Assembly: GCA_032622095.1 (NCBI GenBank)
Contig: CP136061.1
Location: 22,386,991-22,450,990, forward strand
Direction: 5' to 3'
DNA: 64,000 bases
Origin: Siphonodentalium dalli
Taxonomy: Eukaryota; Mollusca; Scaphopoda; Gadilida; Siphonodentaliidae
Part shown: in pieces, positions 23,907 through 34,376 of the stretch
Layout: every line of letters begins with the position of its first letter
How positions within the stretch are numbered: position 1 is the first letter of the stretch
Program-made: the position numbers and the translations under genes
The notes under the pieces: generated by a model
The model's database searches: none
What the model was told of the DNA's origin: nothing
What the model saw: only the letters and a program-made list of their open reading frames with translations

Positions 23907-24088
23907 TATCGCGAATTATTGGAAGAACCATCACTCTTATAAGTAGCGATAAAAAGAGAGAATAAGGTGTGGTATACAACCGTCGCTCTAAGAGTACGTT
24001 CGTCCCGGGGGCTAGGGTATAGATATTTGACCGCCGGTGATTCAATTAATGCCAATTTATCAGTATGGTACTCTATGTATTCATTCAT
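23906..24088 (-). CDS. Small protein, 60 aa (left arm copy)
   Basis: Unrecognised. The frame starts MNEYIEYHTDKLALIE, 7 bp after the 107-aa gene ends, and its stop codon overlaps the next ATG. It is conserved unchanged in the other arm, but so is non-coding DNA, so identity is no proof of coding. A TTATAAGAG promoter-like box for the next gene lies inside it. It may be a true small gene or only leader sequence of the zinc-finger gene. Confidence 0.4.
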   Translation of the reverse strand: MNEYIEYHTDKLALIESPAVKYLYPSPRDERTLRATVVYHTLFSLFIATYKSDGSSNNSR

Positions 24089-24095
24089 GATTTGG

Positions 24096-24419
24096 CTAAT
24101 CGTATGACACTGATCTTTTCATTTTCTTCTTATTATTAGACAAACCTCCATCAGACACTCTCTTGTTGGTTTGTTTGGACGCTTTACGTGTGTTTGTCAA
24201 CTTATTTGCTGCAACTTCAGCCTTAGCCATTTCAATCGCTTGAGCGATGGGTGTCACCACGTTAATAAGTGGTTTTAGAACGTCTTCTTCACTATCACTA
24301 GTTTTAGTTCTGTCAATAAAGTATCGACCCTGATTATCTGGCATTAACTTCCCATCAACCATATCTCTGAAATGTTTTCTCCACATTTCAAGATCTGCTG
24401 GAATATACGGGATCGACAT
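24096..24419 (-). CDS. Small accessory protein, 107 aa (left arm copy)
   Basis: Starts MSIPYIPADLEMWRKHF, then a GRYFID segment, an acidic SDSEED stretch, the segment VVTPIAQAIEMAKAEVAANK and a very basic tail (KKKMKRS). A 'YIPxxLxxWxxHF' start plus 'VTPxxQAxxxAKxE' later matches, from memory, a class of short proteins found in animal Maverick/Polinton elements; function is unknown. It is the first gene of the outward cluster, with a TTATAAGAG box about 60-70 bp before its ATG. The basic tail suggests nucleic-acid contact or nuclear entry (inference). Identical copy at 25461-25784. Confidence 0.65.
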   Translation of the reverse strand: MSIPYIPADLEMWRKHFRDMVDGKLMPDNQGRYFIDRTKTSDSEEDVLKPLINVVTPIAQAIEMAKAEVAANKLTNTRKASKQTNKRVSDGGLSNNKKKMKRSVSYD

Positions 24420-24974
24420 GTTTCTTCAAAATGTACAAGTCACTCTTTTTTCTGCATTTTATTTTAGAAAGTTTATCGCCTCTTATAAAAATCGATTATT
24501 GGCCATGAATGCCAAATGCACCATGATAGTTATCGATGTCAATAATGCGTTTCGTTGAGATCTTGATTGAGTATGCACCAATCAATGAGCAAATAAATGA
24601 GCAAGCAGGATGTTATGTCGCTTGGTGGCGGAGGTAGCATCACCAAATTACCCTCGGGGGGGCCTCATTCTGCCATCTAAAAATAGAATCTTTGGGTCTA
24701 AAATTGGTTGTACTAAAATATTCCCAAAAACCCAAAACTTCAAAAATTTCAAAAAACTTCAAAATTTCAAAAACTTCAAAAATTTCAAAAATTTCAAAAA
24801 CTTCAAAAATTTCAAAAAACTTCAAAAATTTCAAAAACTTCAAAAATAAGACCCCAGGCGGCGGCGGTGGCGGCGGCGGCGGCGGCGGCGCCGCCGCCGG
24901 TATTTTACTGGGGGGTCCGCCGGCGGCGGACCCCGGCGGCGGCGGCGGAGGCACCGCCGCCGCAGTAAAATACC

Positions 24975-25007
<33 letters not shown>

Positions 25008-25460
25008 TCCGCCGGGGTCTTATTTTTGAAGTTTTTGAAATTTTTGAAGTTTTTTGAAATTTTTGAAGTTTTTGAAATTTTTGAAATTTTTGAAGTTTTT
25101 GAAATTTTTTGAAATTTTTGAAGTTTTTTGAAATTTTTGAAGTTTTGGGTTTTTGGGAATATTTTAGTACAACCAATTTTAGACCCAAAGATTCTATTTT
25201 TAGATGGCAGAATGAGGTCCCCCCGAGGGTAATTTGGTGATGCTACCTCCGCCACCAAGCGACATAACATCCTGCTTGCTCATTTATTTGCTCATTGATT
25301 GGTGCATACTCAATCAAGATCTCAACGAAACGCATTATTGACATCGATAACTATCATGGTGCATTTGGCATTCATGGCCAATAATCGATTTTTATAAGAG
25401 GCGATAAACTTTCTAAAATAAAATGCAGAAAAAAGAGTGACTTGTACATTTTGAAGAAAC
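24420..25460. repeat. Centre of the palindrome with GC-rich loop
   Basis: The arms meet at 24911-24962. From outside in on each side: the promoter region, a GAGTATGCACCAATCAATGA motif, half of a GAATGAGGTC hairpin (24630-24676), the terminal A-rich repeat again (CATCTAAAAATAGAATCTTT at 24675), a (CTTCAAAAATTT)n tract, then (GGC)n. TATTTTACTG at 24901 pairs with CAGTAAAATA at 24963. Inside the loop GGGGTCCGCC/GGCGGACCCC forms a second small hairpin. Poly-Gly/Ala/Arg frames here are compositional artefacts. The inner A-rich repeats make the centre look like a shared terminus of two overlapping ~5.2-kb units. Confidence 0.75.
25392..25400 (+). promoter_or_regulatory. TTATAAGAG box before the 107-aa gene (right arm)
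   Basis: TTATAAGAG lies 61 bp before the ATG at 25461. The identical 9-mer is at 25938-25946, 28 bp before the ATG of the zinc-finger gene. A TATA-like role is inferred from position and repetition; mirror copies exist in the left arm. Confidence 0.45.
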
Positions 25461-25784
25461 ATGTCGATCCCGTATATTCCAGCAGATCTTGAAATGTGGA
25501 GAAAACATTTCAGAGATATGGTTGATGGGAAGTTAATGCCAGATAATCAGGGTCGATACTTTATTGACAGAACTAAAACTAGTGATAGTGAAGAAGACGT
25601 TCTAAAACCACTTATTAACGTGGTGACACCCATCGCTCAAGCGATTGAAATGGCTAAGGCTGAAGTTGCAGCAAATAAGTTGACAAACACACGTAAAGCG
25701 TCCAAACAAACCAACAAGAGAGTGTCTGATGGAGGTTTGTCTAATAATAAGAAGAAAATGAAAAGATCAGTGTCATACGATTAG
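25461..25784 (+). CDS. Small accessory protein, 107 aa (right arm copy)
   Basis: Same protein as 24096-24419 with no amino-acid difference, reading outward in the right arm. Motifs: YIPADLEMWRKHF start, VTPIAQAIEMAKAE middle, Lys-rich end. First gene of the right-arm cluster; the next ATG follows 7 bp after its stop. The perfect protein identity while surrounding arrays differ suggests recent duplication, gene conversion between arms, or selection. Confidence 0.65.
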   Translation: MSIPYIPADLEMWRKHFRDMVDGKLMPDNQGRYFIDRTKTSDSEEDVLKPLINVVTPIAQAIEMAKAEVAANKLTNTRKASKQTNKRVSDGGLSNNKKKMKRSVSYD

Positions 25785-25791
25785 CCAAATC

Positions 25792-25974
25792 ATGAATGAA
25801 TACATAGAGTACCATACTGATAAATTGGCATTAATTGAATCACCGGCGGTCAAATATCTATACCCTAGCCCCCGGGACGAACGTACTCTTAGAGCGACGG
25901 TTGTATACCACACCTTATTCTCTCTTTTTATCGCTACTTATAAGAGTGATGGTTCTTCCAATAATTCGCGATAA
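25792..25974 (+). CDS. Small protein, 60 aa (right arm copy)
   Basis: Same frame as 23906-24088. The stop overlaps the ATG of the zinc-finger gene, and a TTATAAGAG box (25938-25946) lies inside its last codons. Unrecognised; coding status uncertain. Confidence 0.4.
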   Translation: MNEYIEYHTDKLALIESPAVKYLYPSPRDERTLRATVVYHTLFSLFIATYKSDGSSNNSR

Positions 25975-26543
25975 TGCACGGGTGTGATTTATGTGGCATT
26001 ATTTTATCGACGAACTACAATCTACAAAGACATAAACAGATTAAACACGGAGTTATGTCCGAGACAAAACCAACTCTCTTCGGAGAAGATACCGATGAAT
26101 CTGACGAAGCGGTTCTAGATTCAGATGAAGATGAACGTGGAACGCTATCAGATTCAGAAGATGGTAATGGCGTCGGTAGTAGAACGGTATTCGGTCTTAA
26201 GAAAGCTGCGCGATGTGTCAACGAGATGGACACATTCAAAAGTATGATGAAACGTGTCACCAATGATGTGAAAGAAGAAGAGAGCATTTCGGGAGATGAG
26301 AGCATGTCGGGAAAAGAGGATACCATCGACACAGAGTTTGCTCTGTTTCTCAAAAGTTATAGACGATTAATAGAATACCAGTATCGATTGAAAACATCAC
26401 GCATACATACCATGATCATGAAGAAAATGGTCAAACTGACCAAACACGGATATAATAATGAATGGGCTGCAGATGAAGCGATGAGAAAATTCAAGAAACT
26501 CTTAGAAGTAAATCTAACGGTCGAAGATTCAGACAATGATTAA
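25974..26543 (+). CDS. C2H2 zinc-finger protein, 189 aa (right arm copy)
   Basis: Identical to the left-arm protein: one C2H2 finger at residues 4-25, acidic Asp/Glu/Ser region to about residue 70, helical basic C-terminus with KSYRRLIEYQYRL. The AATAAA at 26549-26554 right after the stop fits a short 3' end. Probably a nucleic-acid-binding accessory protein of the element (inference). Confidence 0.7.
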   Translation: MHGCDLCGIILSTNYNLQRHKQIKHGVMSETKPTLFGEDTDESDEAVLDSDEDERGTLSDSEDGNGVGSRTVFGLKKAARCVNEMDTFKSMMKRVTNDVKEEESISGDESMSGKEDTIDTEFALFLKSYRRLIEYQYRLKTSRIHTMIMKKMVKLTKHGYNNEWAADEAMRKFKKLLEVNLTVEDSDND

Positions 26544-27880
26544 ATTTCAATAAACTTCATCAACATGTTATTCTCGTCTTCGTTATATATCTATAAGTGG
26601 GGAGGTGGTTTCACCAATATTACATCACGTCCCTTACCGCGTGTCACTTTAACATTCCACACCGTGCGTGTATTATCCCCCTTTAATTATGTCATAGCAT
26701 TGGTACATAGAAGTTTGTATAACACTATGCCTATGTCTGTATCTGTTGTCACACCGTGAGTGGATTGTCCGCCTGTAATGATGTCATAGCGTGTGTATAT
26801 GCAAGACAGTATAACCCTATGATAATGCCTGTAGCTGTTGTTGGTAAGATGTGAAATATAAATTTCAAGGTTCAATTCATTCGTGAAGTAATTTTGTATA
26901 TGTTCAACGCTCTTCATTCGTGCGCTTGTATTGTTAACATTCATTCATAATGAGTGTCCCTTTAGAGTGTCTTGTGTTCCTTTAAGATTCAAACACCAAT
27001 ATTACATCACGTCCCTTGTTTCGTGTGTCACTTTAACTCCTTGAGTGTATTGCCCCTTCGAATGATGTCATAGCATGGGTACATGTAAGATAGTATAACA
27101 CTATGACTATGTCTGTATCTGTTGTTGGTAAGATGTGAAAATATAAATTTCAGTTCATTCGTGTAGTAATTTCGTATATGTTCAACGCTCTTCATTCGTA
27201 AGAGTAATTACCAACTGGAAGTTGTACTATTTTTGATAAACATCGGATTTGCTCATCAGACGATAAGCTGACAATATTTACGTATGGTCTAATTAGATTC
27301 ATGCATAAATGTAAGGTAATTTTTGTTATGGTCAAGTTTTTTGTTAAGACCATGTTCTAACATAGATCGATAAATAAGTTAAAGGTCATTATATTCCACA
27401 GTCAAATCTATTGGTGATCGACTTTGATAACTATTTTATTGGAACAACTAAGAGTATTATTTACGTGAGATCAATGAGTCCAATTATTATAAATAATAAA
27501 TTGCAGGCATCGGTGGATACCCGATTGCCACATTTAGTGATCACGTGATAAACTGATAAAATGTCCAAGTGACGTACTATATTGAGCACAAAAAAAATGA
27601 GTTGACCTTCGGCTTCGTCCCGATTGGTTACTGAGCTGACACCGGGGATAAATTGACCAATGGCTGCTATTGTATCCTTTTGACAGATATGCGTGCGCAG
27701 ACTCGTTTGATGTTCGCTATCGCATTACTATGTTTTAATAGCCGAGCCTTCACTTCTCGTCTGACTCTCTTACCGGCAAGACCTGTCTACACAGTACTTC
27801 TCCGGCAGACTATTCATCCACTGATAGGCCTACATACAGGTATGCCCTAAATAATGGACTGCTTAACCACAGCAGAATTA
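26544..27880. other. Right arm between gene cluster and array
   Basis: Mirror of 22001-23336: direct-repeat blocks and no supported gene. Confidence 0.5.
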
Positions 27881-28424
27881 CATTTTTTTGCTCATTTTTT
27901 TGCTCATTTGCTCATTTTTTTGCTCATTTTCTTGCTCATTTGCTCATTTTTATTGCTCATTTGCTCATTTTCTTGCTCATTTGCTCATTTTCTTGCTCAT
28001 TTGCTCATTTTTTTGCTCATTTGCTCATTTTTATTGCTCATTTGCTCATTTTCTTGCTCATTTGCTCATTTTTTTGCTCATTTGCTCATTTTTTTGCTCA
28101 TTTGCTCATTTTTATTGCTCATTTTCTTGCTCATTTACTCATTTTCTTGCTCATTTGCTCATTTTTTTGCTCATTTGCTCATTTTTTTTGCTCATTTGCT
28201 CATTTTTTTGCTCATTTTCTTGCTCATTTGCTCATTTTCTTGCTCATTTGCTCATTTTCTTGCTCATTTGCTCATTTTTTTGCTCATTTGCTCATTTTTA
28301 TTGCTCATTTGCTCATTTTCTTGCTCATTTGCTCATTTTCTTGCTCATTTGCTCATTTTCTTGCTCATTTGCTCATTTTTTTGCTCATTTGCTCATTTTT
28401 ATTGCTCATTTGCTCATTGATTGG
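27881..28424. repeat. TGAGCAAA tandem array, right arm (inverted)
   Basis: Mirror of 21450-22000, read as TTTGCTCATTTTCTTGCTCA units. Linker order differs from the left array (for example one GCTCATTTACTC variant near 28133), which shows the arms are distinguishable. Confidence 0.9.
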
Positions 28425-29635
28425 TGCATACTCAAGAGTCATAGACCTAACATCCAATGTACGTTAATGGTGTCATAGCGTGGGTACATAGAAGACTGTA
28501 TAACACTATGCCTATGTCCGTATCTGTTGTCACACCTTGAGTGGATTGTCCGCCTTTAATGATGTCATAGCGTGTGTACATGCAAGACAGTATAATACTA
28601 TGATTATGTCTGTAGCTGTTGTTGGTAAGATGTGAAATATAAATTTCAAGGTTCAATTCATTCGTGTAGTAATTTCGTATATGTTCAACGCTCTTCATTC
28701 GTGCGCTTGTATTGTTAACATTCATTCATAATGAGTGTCCCTTTAGATCGATAAATAAGTTAAAGGTCATTACATTCCACAGTCAAAATCTATTGGTGAT
28801 CGAATTTGATAACATGTCTGAACCTATCATTGGTACAATAGCAGTGATATAATGTTACATCATCGGTGCTACCTGGAGTTTTCGGCATACAAAATGGTCG
28901 TAAGTGTGAATGGAGTGATAAGGGGTTATTACGTAATGTTGTTATAACAATGTCATCAAAGCAATTTCTATAATTGAGTGTCTCACGACCTGACGTAATA
29001 TGTATGCATGTTTTGGCTAACTAATTATCGTGTGAATGACACAGTTTATCAACCTTAATTGATACTAATTCGTTTGTTCAGACATTAAATCGATATGTTT
29101 TCTGAATACCATATAACTGTGAACGGGGAAATAATATAATTCATTTGGTAAAGCAAAGGTGTGACACACGACATTGTTACCACCAATGTCGCGTGTGATT
29201 GCGTGTACAGCGAACAATTCATTCTGGAAGGTTGTAATTTCACATTACAATTTTCGACCGTTAGTCTCAATACTTCCAATAATTCACGATAATACACGAC
29301 TGTCATATACTCAATAACTTCATATAGAGATAAGTAAAGAATAAACACTCTTTATTATTTATGTAAAAGTAATAGTGTCTATTTTCAGGTATGACAATTA
29401 TATGAACTGCGTCCGATAAACACTGGAATGTATGCATTCATATCGATGGTCACAATGTCCAATAAAGCGACTGTCCATACACATATAATTGGTATAAAGA
29501 TATTTCTAAACATCGATTAATAAATACATTGAAACATTGGTTGAACAAAAAAATAACGAAAGATATTACGCGCAAATAATTTAACATTCGATATTTTTTA
29601 ATATCGAGATTATCAGAAACCGAAAAACTCGTTAT

Positions 29636-29895
29636 AAATTTTTTATTTAAACTTTTTTTTAGAGAAATAATTTTGAGGGTTTTGAAATTTTTTCTTTTTT
29701 TGAAATTTGGGGGTTTTGAATTTTTTTGTGGAAAAAATTAATTTTAGGGTTTTGAAATTTTTTGGAAAAAATAAATTTTTTGGAAGTTTTGAAATTTTTT
29801 TTGGGTTTTGATATTTTGGAAGTTTTGGGAATATTATAGTACAACCAATTTTAGACCCAAAGATTCTATTTTTAGATGTGGCTCTAACGAGGCAT
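29636..29895 (-). repeat. Terminal A-rich repeat and right end of the palindrome
   Basis: Inverse of 19959-20215, ending GGCATCTATTCTTCT. The next base starts the CACGTC duplication. Confidence 0.8.
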
Positions 29896-30046
29896 CTATT
29901 CTTCTCACGTCATGCAGCCCACACAATTGCTGTTTCCATACGTTTTAATGTCATTACGTATGGTGTTATATCCCAATACATATTCACGTCATGCAGCCCA
30001 CACAATTGCTGTTTCCATACGTTTTAATGTCATTGCGTATGACGTT
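29896..30046. repeat. 79-bp satellite, right block (~1.9 copies)
   Basis: Starts with the duplicated CACGTC followed by ATGCAGCCCACACAATTGCT; same unit and orientation as the left block at 19675-19958. Confidence 0.85.
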
Positions 30047-30207
30047 GTGTCACAATAATATTAGAGGCAAGAATACGCCAGCTAAAGTCGGATTATAACA
30101 GTGGGGCTATAACGCTTAATGAACGCCATAACATACTGATTAGCAGAATATCGCTAAATAGACAGGTATGAGATGAACCTAACTGCAATTGTGACTTTGT
30201 TTTGACT

Positions 30208-30707
30208 TTAAAGGCCCACTTAATTTTCGAGTCACAGATTATTTTTTTTATAGTGCCTTGATATATGGTTTTAATAACAATCTATGCCATAACATATGAT
30301 TAAGATACTAGAATTCATCACCATTTGAAACGTCTGTGTCTCAGAAGATGCCCATAGAAATAGAAAACAGCTGAATCACAAAAAAGACCCCCCCCCGTTA
30401 TGGCTCCCAGAATGCAGCATAATTCAATCTAAAAATGCATTTTCAATGGAAGGGGAACTACTCTATCTTTAAAATATAGTTATTTCCCCTCCATTGATTA
30501 TAATAAACTTTGCGCAACAAAACCAGATGAAACTTAAGTCCAAAAACACGTCGGTAACTCAACAAAAACAACATGTTCACAGTTTATTTATTACACCGAA
30601 TAAGTTGATAATACAATGTTAGAGAGCTTCCTATTTCAAACGGTATATAATATGGGATATATTTTATATATGTGGTCTGGAGGTTCGAAAATTAAGTGTG
30701 CCTTTAA
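30208..30707. mobile_element. 500-bp MITE with TTAA ends (AGGCCCACTTAATTTTCGA)
   Basis: TTAAAGGCCCACTTAATTTT at the left and AAAATTAAGTGTGCCTTTAA at the right are inverted repeats, with TTAA at both borders. No open frame of interest. Likely piggyBac-like and non-autonomous. Confidence 0.75.
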
Positions 30708-30986
30708 TGTTGATGTTTCTTTCAAATACAGATTGCCAGTTCGGACAGACTGTATCTCTTACATGTAGTTTATGTGCACTCATCGTGTTTTCAACATTAC
30801 ATAATGAACGATAAACTGACACTATCTTCATGCTATTAATAACCGAAATCGGGAACAATTTGGGAATTAGAATGGGGTGTATAAATGTACGATATGTGAA
30901 TACTATCGTAATAGTATTTTTCATTCCTCGTGTGGTTTTTGTGGGGAGGGTGCAACTTTTGATTCATTTCTGGTTAAATACGCCCA

Positions 30987-31112
30987 GAATAGAAAACCTT
31001 CGGAATAGCGAACCTTCGGAATAGCGAACCTTCGGAATAATGAACCTTCGGAATTTCGAACTTTCGGAATAATGAACCCTCGGAATAGAGAACACTACCC
31101 GAATATTCACTC
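30987..31112 (-). repeat. Right CCGAAGG-rich inverted repeat
   Basis: AACCTTCGGAATAGCG units, ending CTCGGAATAGAG..CCCGAATATTC. Inverse partner of 19427-19548. Confidence 0.65.
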
Positions 31113-31371
31113 TGCTGTTCATTTTTGTAATGGAGCGTGTGTGATCTGGTGCTGTTCATTATCGCTTAGGTACGACAGTCGTACTAAAGACAATACATTT
31201 CAATGACTTATCCTGTATATATTCTGATGTGTCAAATTATAATTCTGAGCTATAAACATCGATATGCATATGGATATTTTGTTACAGTCCCACAAAATTG
31301 TGAAGCCTCAAGGTAAAATTACCATGTAATGTATCGCCTGTCACAATCACATTCCGGCGATCAAAAGAGGT

Positions 31372-31602
31372 TTAACTCTTTCTATACTGAATTGATTCTC
31401 CGACACACATTGGAATGATCTATTATCTATTTAGTGGGGATGTCAGATAATAAAAGCAGACGAAAGATAGAAAAACAGATAATACAACAGAAGAACGATT
31501 CATATTCATGGGTGGGAAAAATTAAGATAATAAGTTCAACAAACGTTTCAAACAAAACAAAAAGGTTCTACTCATTCAATGAGTATTTCGTATATAGAAA
31601 GC
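31372..31602. mobile_element. MITE family A copy
   Basis: TTAACTCTTTCTATACTGAA at the left, ACACATTGGAATGATCTATT inside, and AATGAGTATTTCGTATATAG at the right match 926-1129. Confidence 0.65.
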
Positions 31603-31869
31603 TGATTTTCATGATGGCTGGAAACGTCTGTTCTATTTAAAAAAAAGAAAACCCTAGAGACGATCGAATTATCGACCAACATCTCTTACTATCTGCCTTT
31701 CAAAAATATGTGAGAATTAATTTTGTTCCAGCGCCTATCTGATTGCCTATACGACTTAACAATTTATCAATTGATCTCCAGTCTGGGTATACACATACAT
31801 ATAGAGCTGATTGTTTTTCAAATTACCGATATATTTAACATTATAATATTTCAAATCTTGACGAAGAAA

Positions 31870-32665
31870 AATAAATTCTATGCTTATTTTGTGTCATAAG
31901 TAAAGCATTTGATAAAGGGTGGCATAATGGATTGTTATTCAAACTCCAGAAAAGAAAAGAAAAAAAACTATTTATAAAAAAAGGATACCAACGTGTGATG
32001 GTAGATAATACAAGCTCATCTTGGAAGTGTATCACAGCCGGAGTACATCAAGGGTTTATTCTTGGCCCACTGATATTTGTCAGAAACATCAATGGCATCG
32101 CTGATAATATAATAAGCAGTATTCGGCTTTTTGCAAAGACACACCCCTCTATCATTCTGGCAGTTTACGATCCCACATTGGCTTCCGAAATACTGAATAC
32201 TGATACAAATAAGATTCATAAACGGTCAGAGAGATGGACCGTTAAATTTAGTCCATCAATGACACATTCACTTTTAGTTACAAGAACAAATATTCCTACA
32301 CGACCCACCGCGAATTAGAAATTGCAAATCAGCCTATTACTGAAGTATCGAGCCACAGAGATTTAGGATTAACATATAATTCTAAAGGTAATTGGAGCGA
32401 TCTCATATATGGCACAGTAGACGTACAACCTATAGGCTTTTACTTCTGAGGAGGCATAAGTTCATACTCGACAGACGATCGTTAATTAGAATTAATATAC
32501 TTATCATTCATCTGTCCTGTACTGGAATATGCCTCCTCAGTATGGATTAACTGTTGGGATGGCAAAACGTCTGGAAGAGTTGCAATATGATGCGACTAGA
32601 GTCGTTACATGTACAACAAGAAGTTTAAGCTTTGTAAAGTTGCTTAGTGAGATCGACTAGGACAC
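31870..32665 (+). pseudogene. Decayed non-LTR retrotransposon reverse transcriptase
   Basis: In broken frames the plus strand gives SKAFDKGWHN (from the common 'FSKAFDxVxH'), then 'YQRVMVDNTSSSWK', 'GVHQGFILGPLIFVRNIN' (palm motif usually GVPQGSxLGPLLFxxYIN), 'IRLFAKTHPSI' where the catalytic 'FADD' is lost, and further on 'PVLEYASSVW', 'KRLEELQYDATRVVT' and 'LSFVKLLSEID', the usual C-terminal region. Several frame changes and the missing catalytic Asp pair show it is dead. Clade is Jockey/CR1-like by motif; no 5' end is present. Confidence 0.8.
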
Positions 32666-32686
32666 ACTTGTAAAACGCAGAGAGAT

Positions 32687-32730
32687 AGAGAGAGGAAGAG
32701 GGAGAGGGAGATATAGAAAGAGAGAGATAA

Positions 32731-32797
<67 letters not shown>

Positions 32798-32822
32798 GGA
32801 TAGAGAGAGAGAGAGAGAGAAT
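32687..32822. repeat. (GA)n microsatellite
   Basis: GAGAGA with GGA and ATA interruptions over about 130 bp. Confidence 0.9.
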
Positions 32823-34370
32823 CACTCTTAACTGAGAGACCACGATTTTACGAATTTGCGTGAATACGAACAAGCCATGCAGGTATATATCACTGTCGAC
32901 TACGTCTATAGGATCTATAGGCTGCATCAGCTTGAGTTACCTTAGAGATTCCCCGCATGTAAATTATTTCGACCAGTTCCATATCAGAAGTTTGCAGTAC
33001 TAACGGTCAAAGGCAAAGTGTCACATAGATTACGCAAGGTTCCTAGCTCAGAGCTCAAAGTCCCTTAAGCTTTTTAGGTGTTGAAGATTCTTAACTGACG
33101 CTACCTGTAAATACATACACAGCTGCAAATTCACGGATTCAATTCGTGCCATTTTTTTCTCGGTAGAGCCCTCCGTCAAACTAAATTTTCACCAAGAAAT
33201 ATAGCTTTGATGGTTGGGTTTACGCACCCAAATCGATTCCCAATATATTTGCCTATAATTTCAATTGGTTTCCCGAAGTAAAGGCCTTGGTTTGCAAACG
33301 TTATGGAGATTTAAACAAGAATTATACCTTTTTCGAGGCAAAAGCTGTGATAAAAGTATTGAAGGGACGCGATTATGCGATATTATTAACTAGGCAATCA
33401 TACTTACTGTTTGTTGGGTCCTTTGTTCGATGATTAAAGCAAAAAACAGTTAAGAAAATTTCTTTCTGTGCTTTGACAAACCACGTTTTCCAATCTACCC
33501 CTCGTACGGGAATTGCCGCGGTTAACAGCTCTACACCGACCCACAGCAATACACCGATCGACACACATATAGGGTGTAATACATAAAACCGTTCGGGACA
33601 GTTTTGTGGGCTATTTTTAGAACATAAACGTTCGACGATCTCACGGAAACGTTCGGAGCGTATCAGGAGGGAGTACTCTATCTTTTTAACATCTCAATCA
33701 AGTCAAACTGTCGTCTTAATTAAGGTATACGTAAGGAATACACCACTTTATTGTGCATTTATAGACAAACTTGCAGGATGACCCGGCGTTGTCCAGGTTA
33801 CAGTGACGTGGACCACTCGGCTATGAAACATTGATGGGAATAGAGGACACTCTTGCTCAAAGTAGTTGTTCTCATAAATGTTATACCACAAAGAGCATCA
33901 CAAAACGCCATTCTTATACATGGAATATACACAGTTGTCCGCATAAAGAAGAAATATTTACAAATGCATGTATTCCAGTCGTTATATATATTTAAATGAT
34001 ATAATTGACGTGGTTTGAATTCTCAGTAATAGTTTATAGATGATTATATATGACATTCTTCCAGAGTGGTTAATGCATGTATACAAACTCCCCACATGAA
34101 TTATCTCCCTTGATGACGATAAGACCGCTTCAACCGGCGACATTTAATTTAACCAACATTTTGTGGACGTCCGCATGCATTTATACACTTTTTTTTAACT
34201 TGGTGGAAGAATCCATTTAGTATAGAAAGGGTTATTTGATCAATTACACGTAAGTTTTCCCATTCGATACACATGCATTGTGGGTGACCCAGAAACTGGG
34301 TGACGCATACTAATGCTTTATCAAAGAGTGAGGTTGGCGTAATACATACAGTAACAAATGAAACAAACGT
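32823..34370. other. No gene recognised
   Basis: Unique-looking AT-rich DNA. An end fragment of MITE A (TTTAGTATAGAAAGGGTTA) sits at 34216-34234. 'GACCCGGCGTTGTCCAGG' at 33781 resembles 'GCCCGACGTTGTCCGGG' at 63784, a possible remnant of the same repeat. Confidence 0.4.
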
Positions 34371-34376
34371 GATATT
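34371..34376. other. Target-site duplication GATATT (left)
   Basis: GATATT immediately precedes AGTAGTAATGG and is repeated after ...CCATTACTACT at 51682-51687. Six bases is the length made by Polinton integrases. Confidence 0.9.

Larger units (their letters stand above)
19959..29895. mobile_element. 9.9-kb palindromic Polinton-type non-autonomous element
   Basis: Two ~4.95-kb arms are inverted copies of each other around 24937. The ends read AGAAGAATAGATGCC and GGCATCTATTCTTCT and the flanks carry the 6-bp duplication CACGTC. AG...CT ends with a 6-bp duplication are the Maverick/Polinton signature. Each arm holds an identical outward-reading gene cluster (107, 60, 189 aa), a TGAGCAAA array, ~340-bp direct repeats and an A-rich terminal repeat that recurs near the centre. 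No polymerase, integrase, capsid or ATPase gene is present. The arms differ by point changes (for example one Tyr/Phe difference between 22936-23193 and its mirror) and by indels in the arrays, so they are separate sequences and not a copied read. The three cluster proteins are identical in both arms. Class by termini: fairly sure; mobilising partner: inference. Confidence 0.75.

Noticed and set aside
24640-25270. Poly-Gly, poly-Arg and poly-Ala frames across the palindrome centre
   Set aside because: Products of the (GGC)n and TTTCAAAA repeats; open on both strands and in several frames.
19959-29895. Palindrome as a fold-back read or assembly artefact
   Set aside because: Not fully excluded, but the arms differ by point changes and array structure, and the ends coincide with a 6-bp target duplication in a satellite, which an artefact would not produce.
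32625-32927. 100-codon Leu/Ser-rich minus-strand frame
   Set aside because: Translation of the (GA)n microsatellite.
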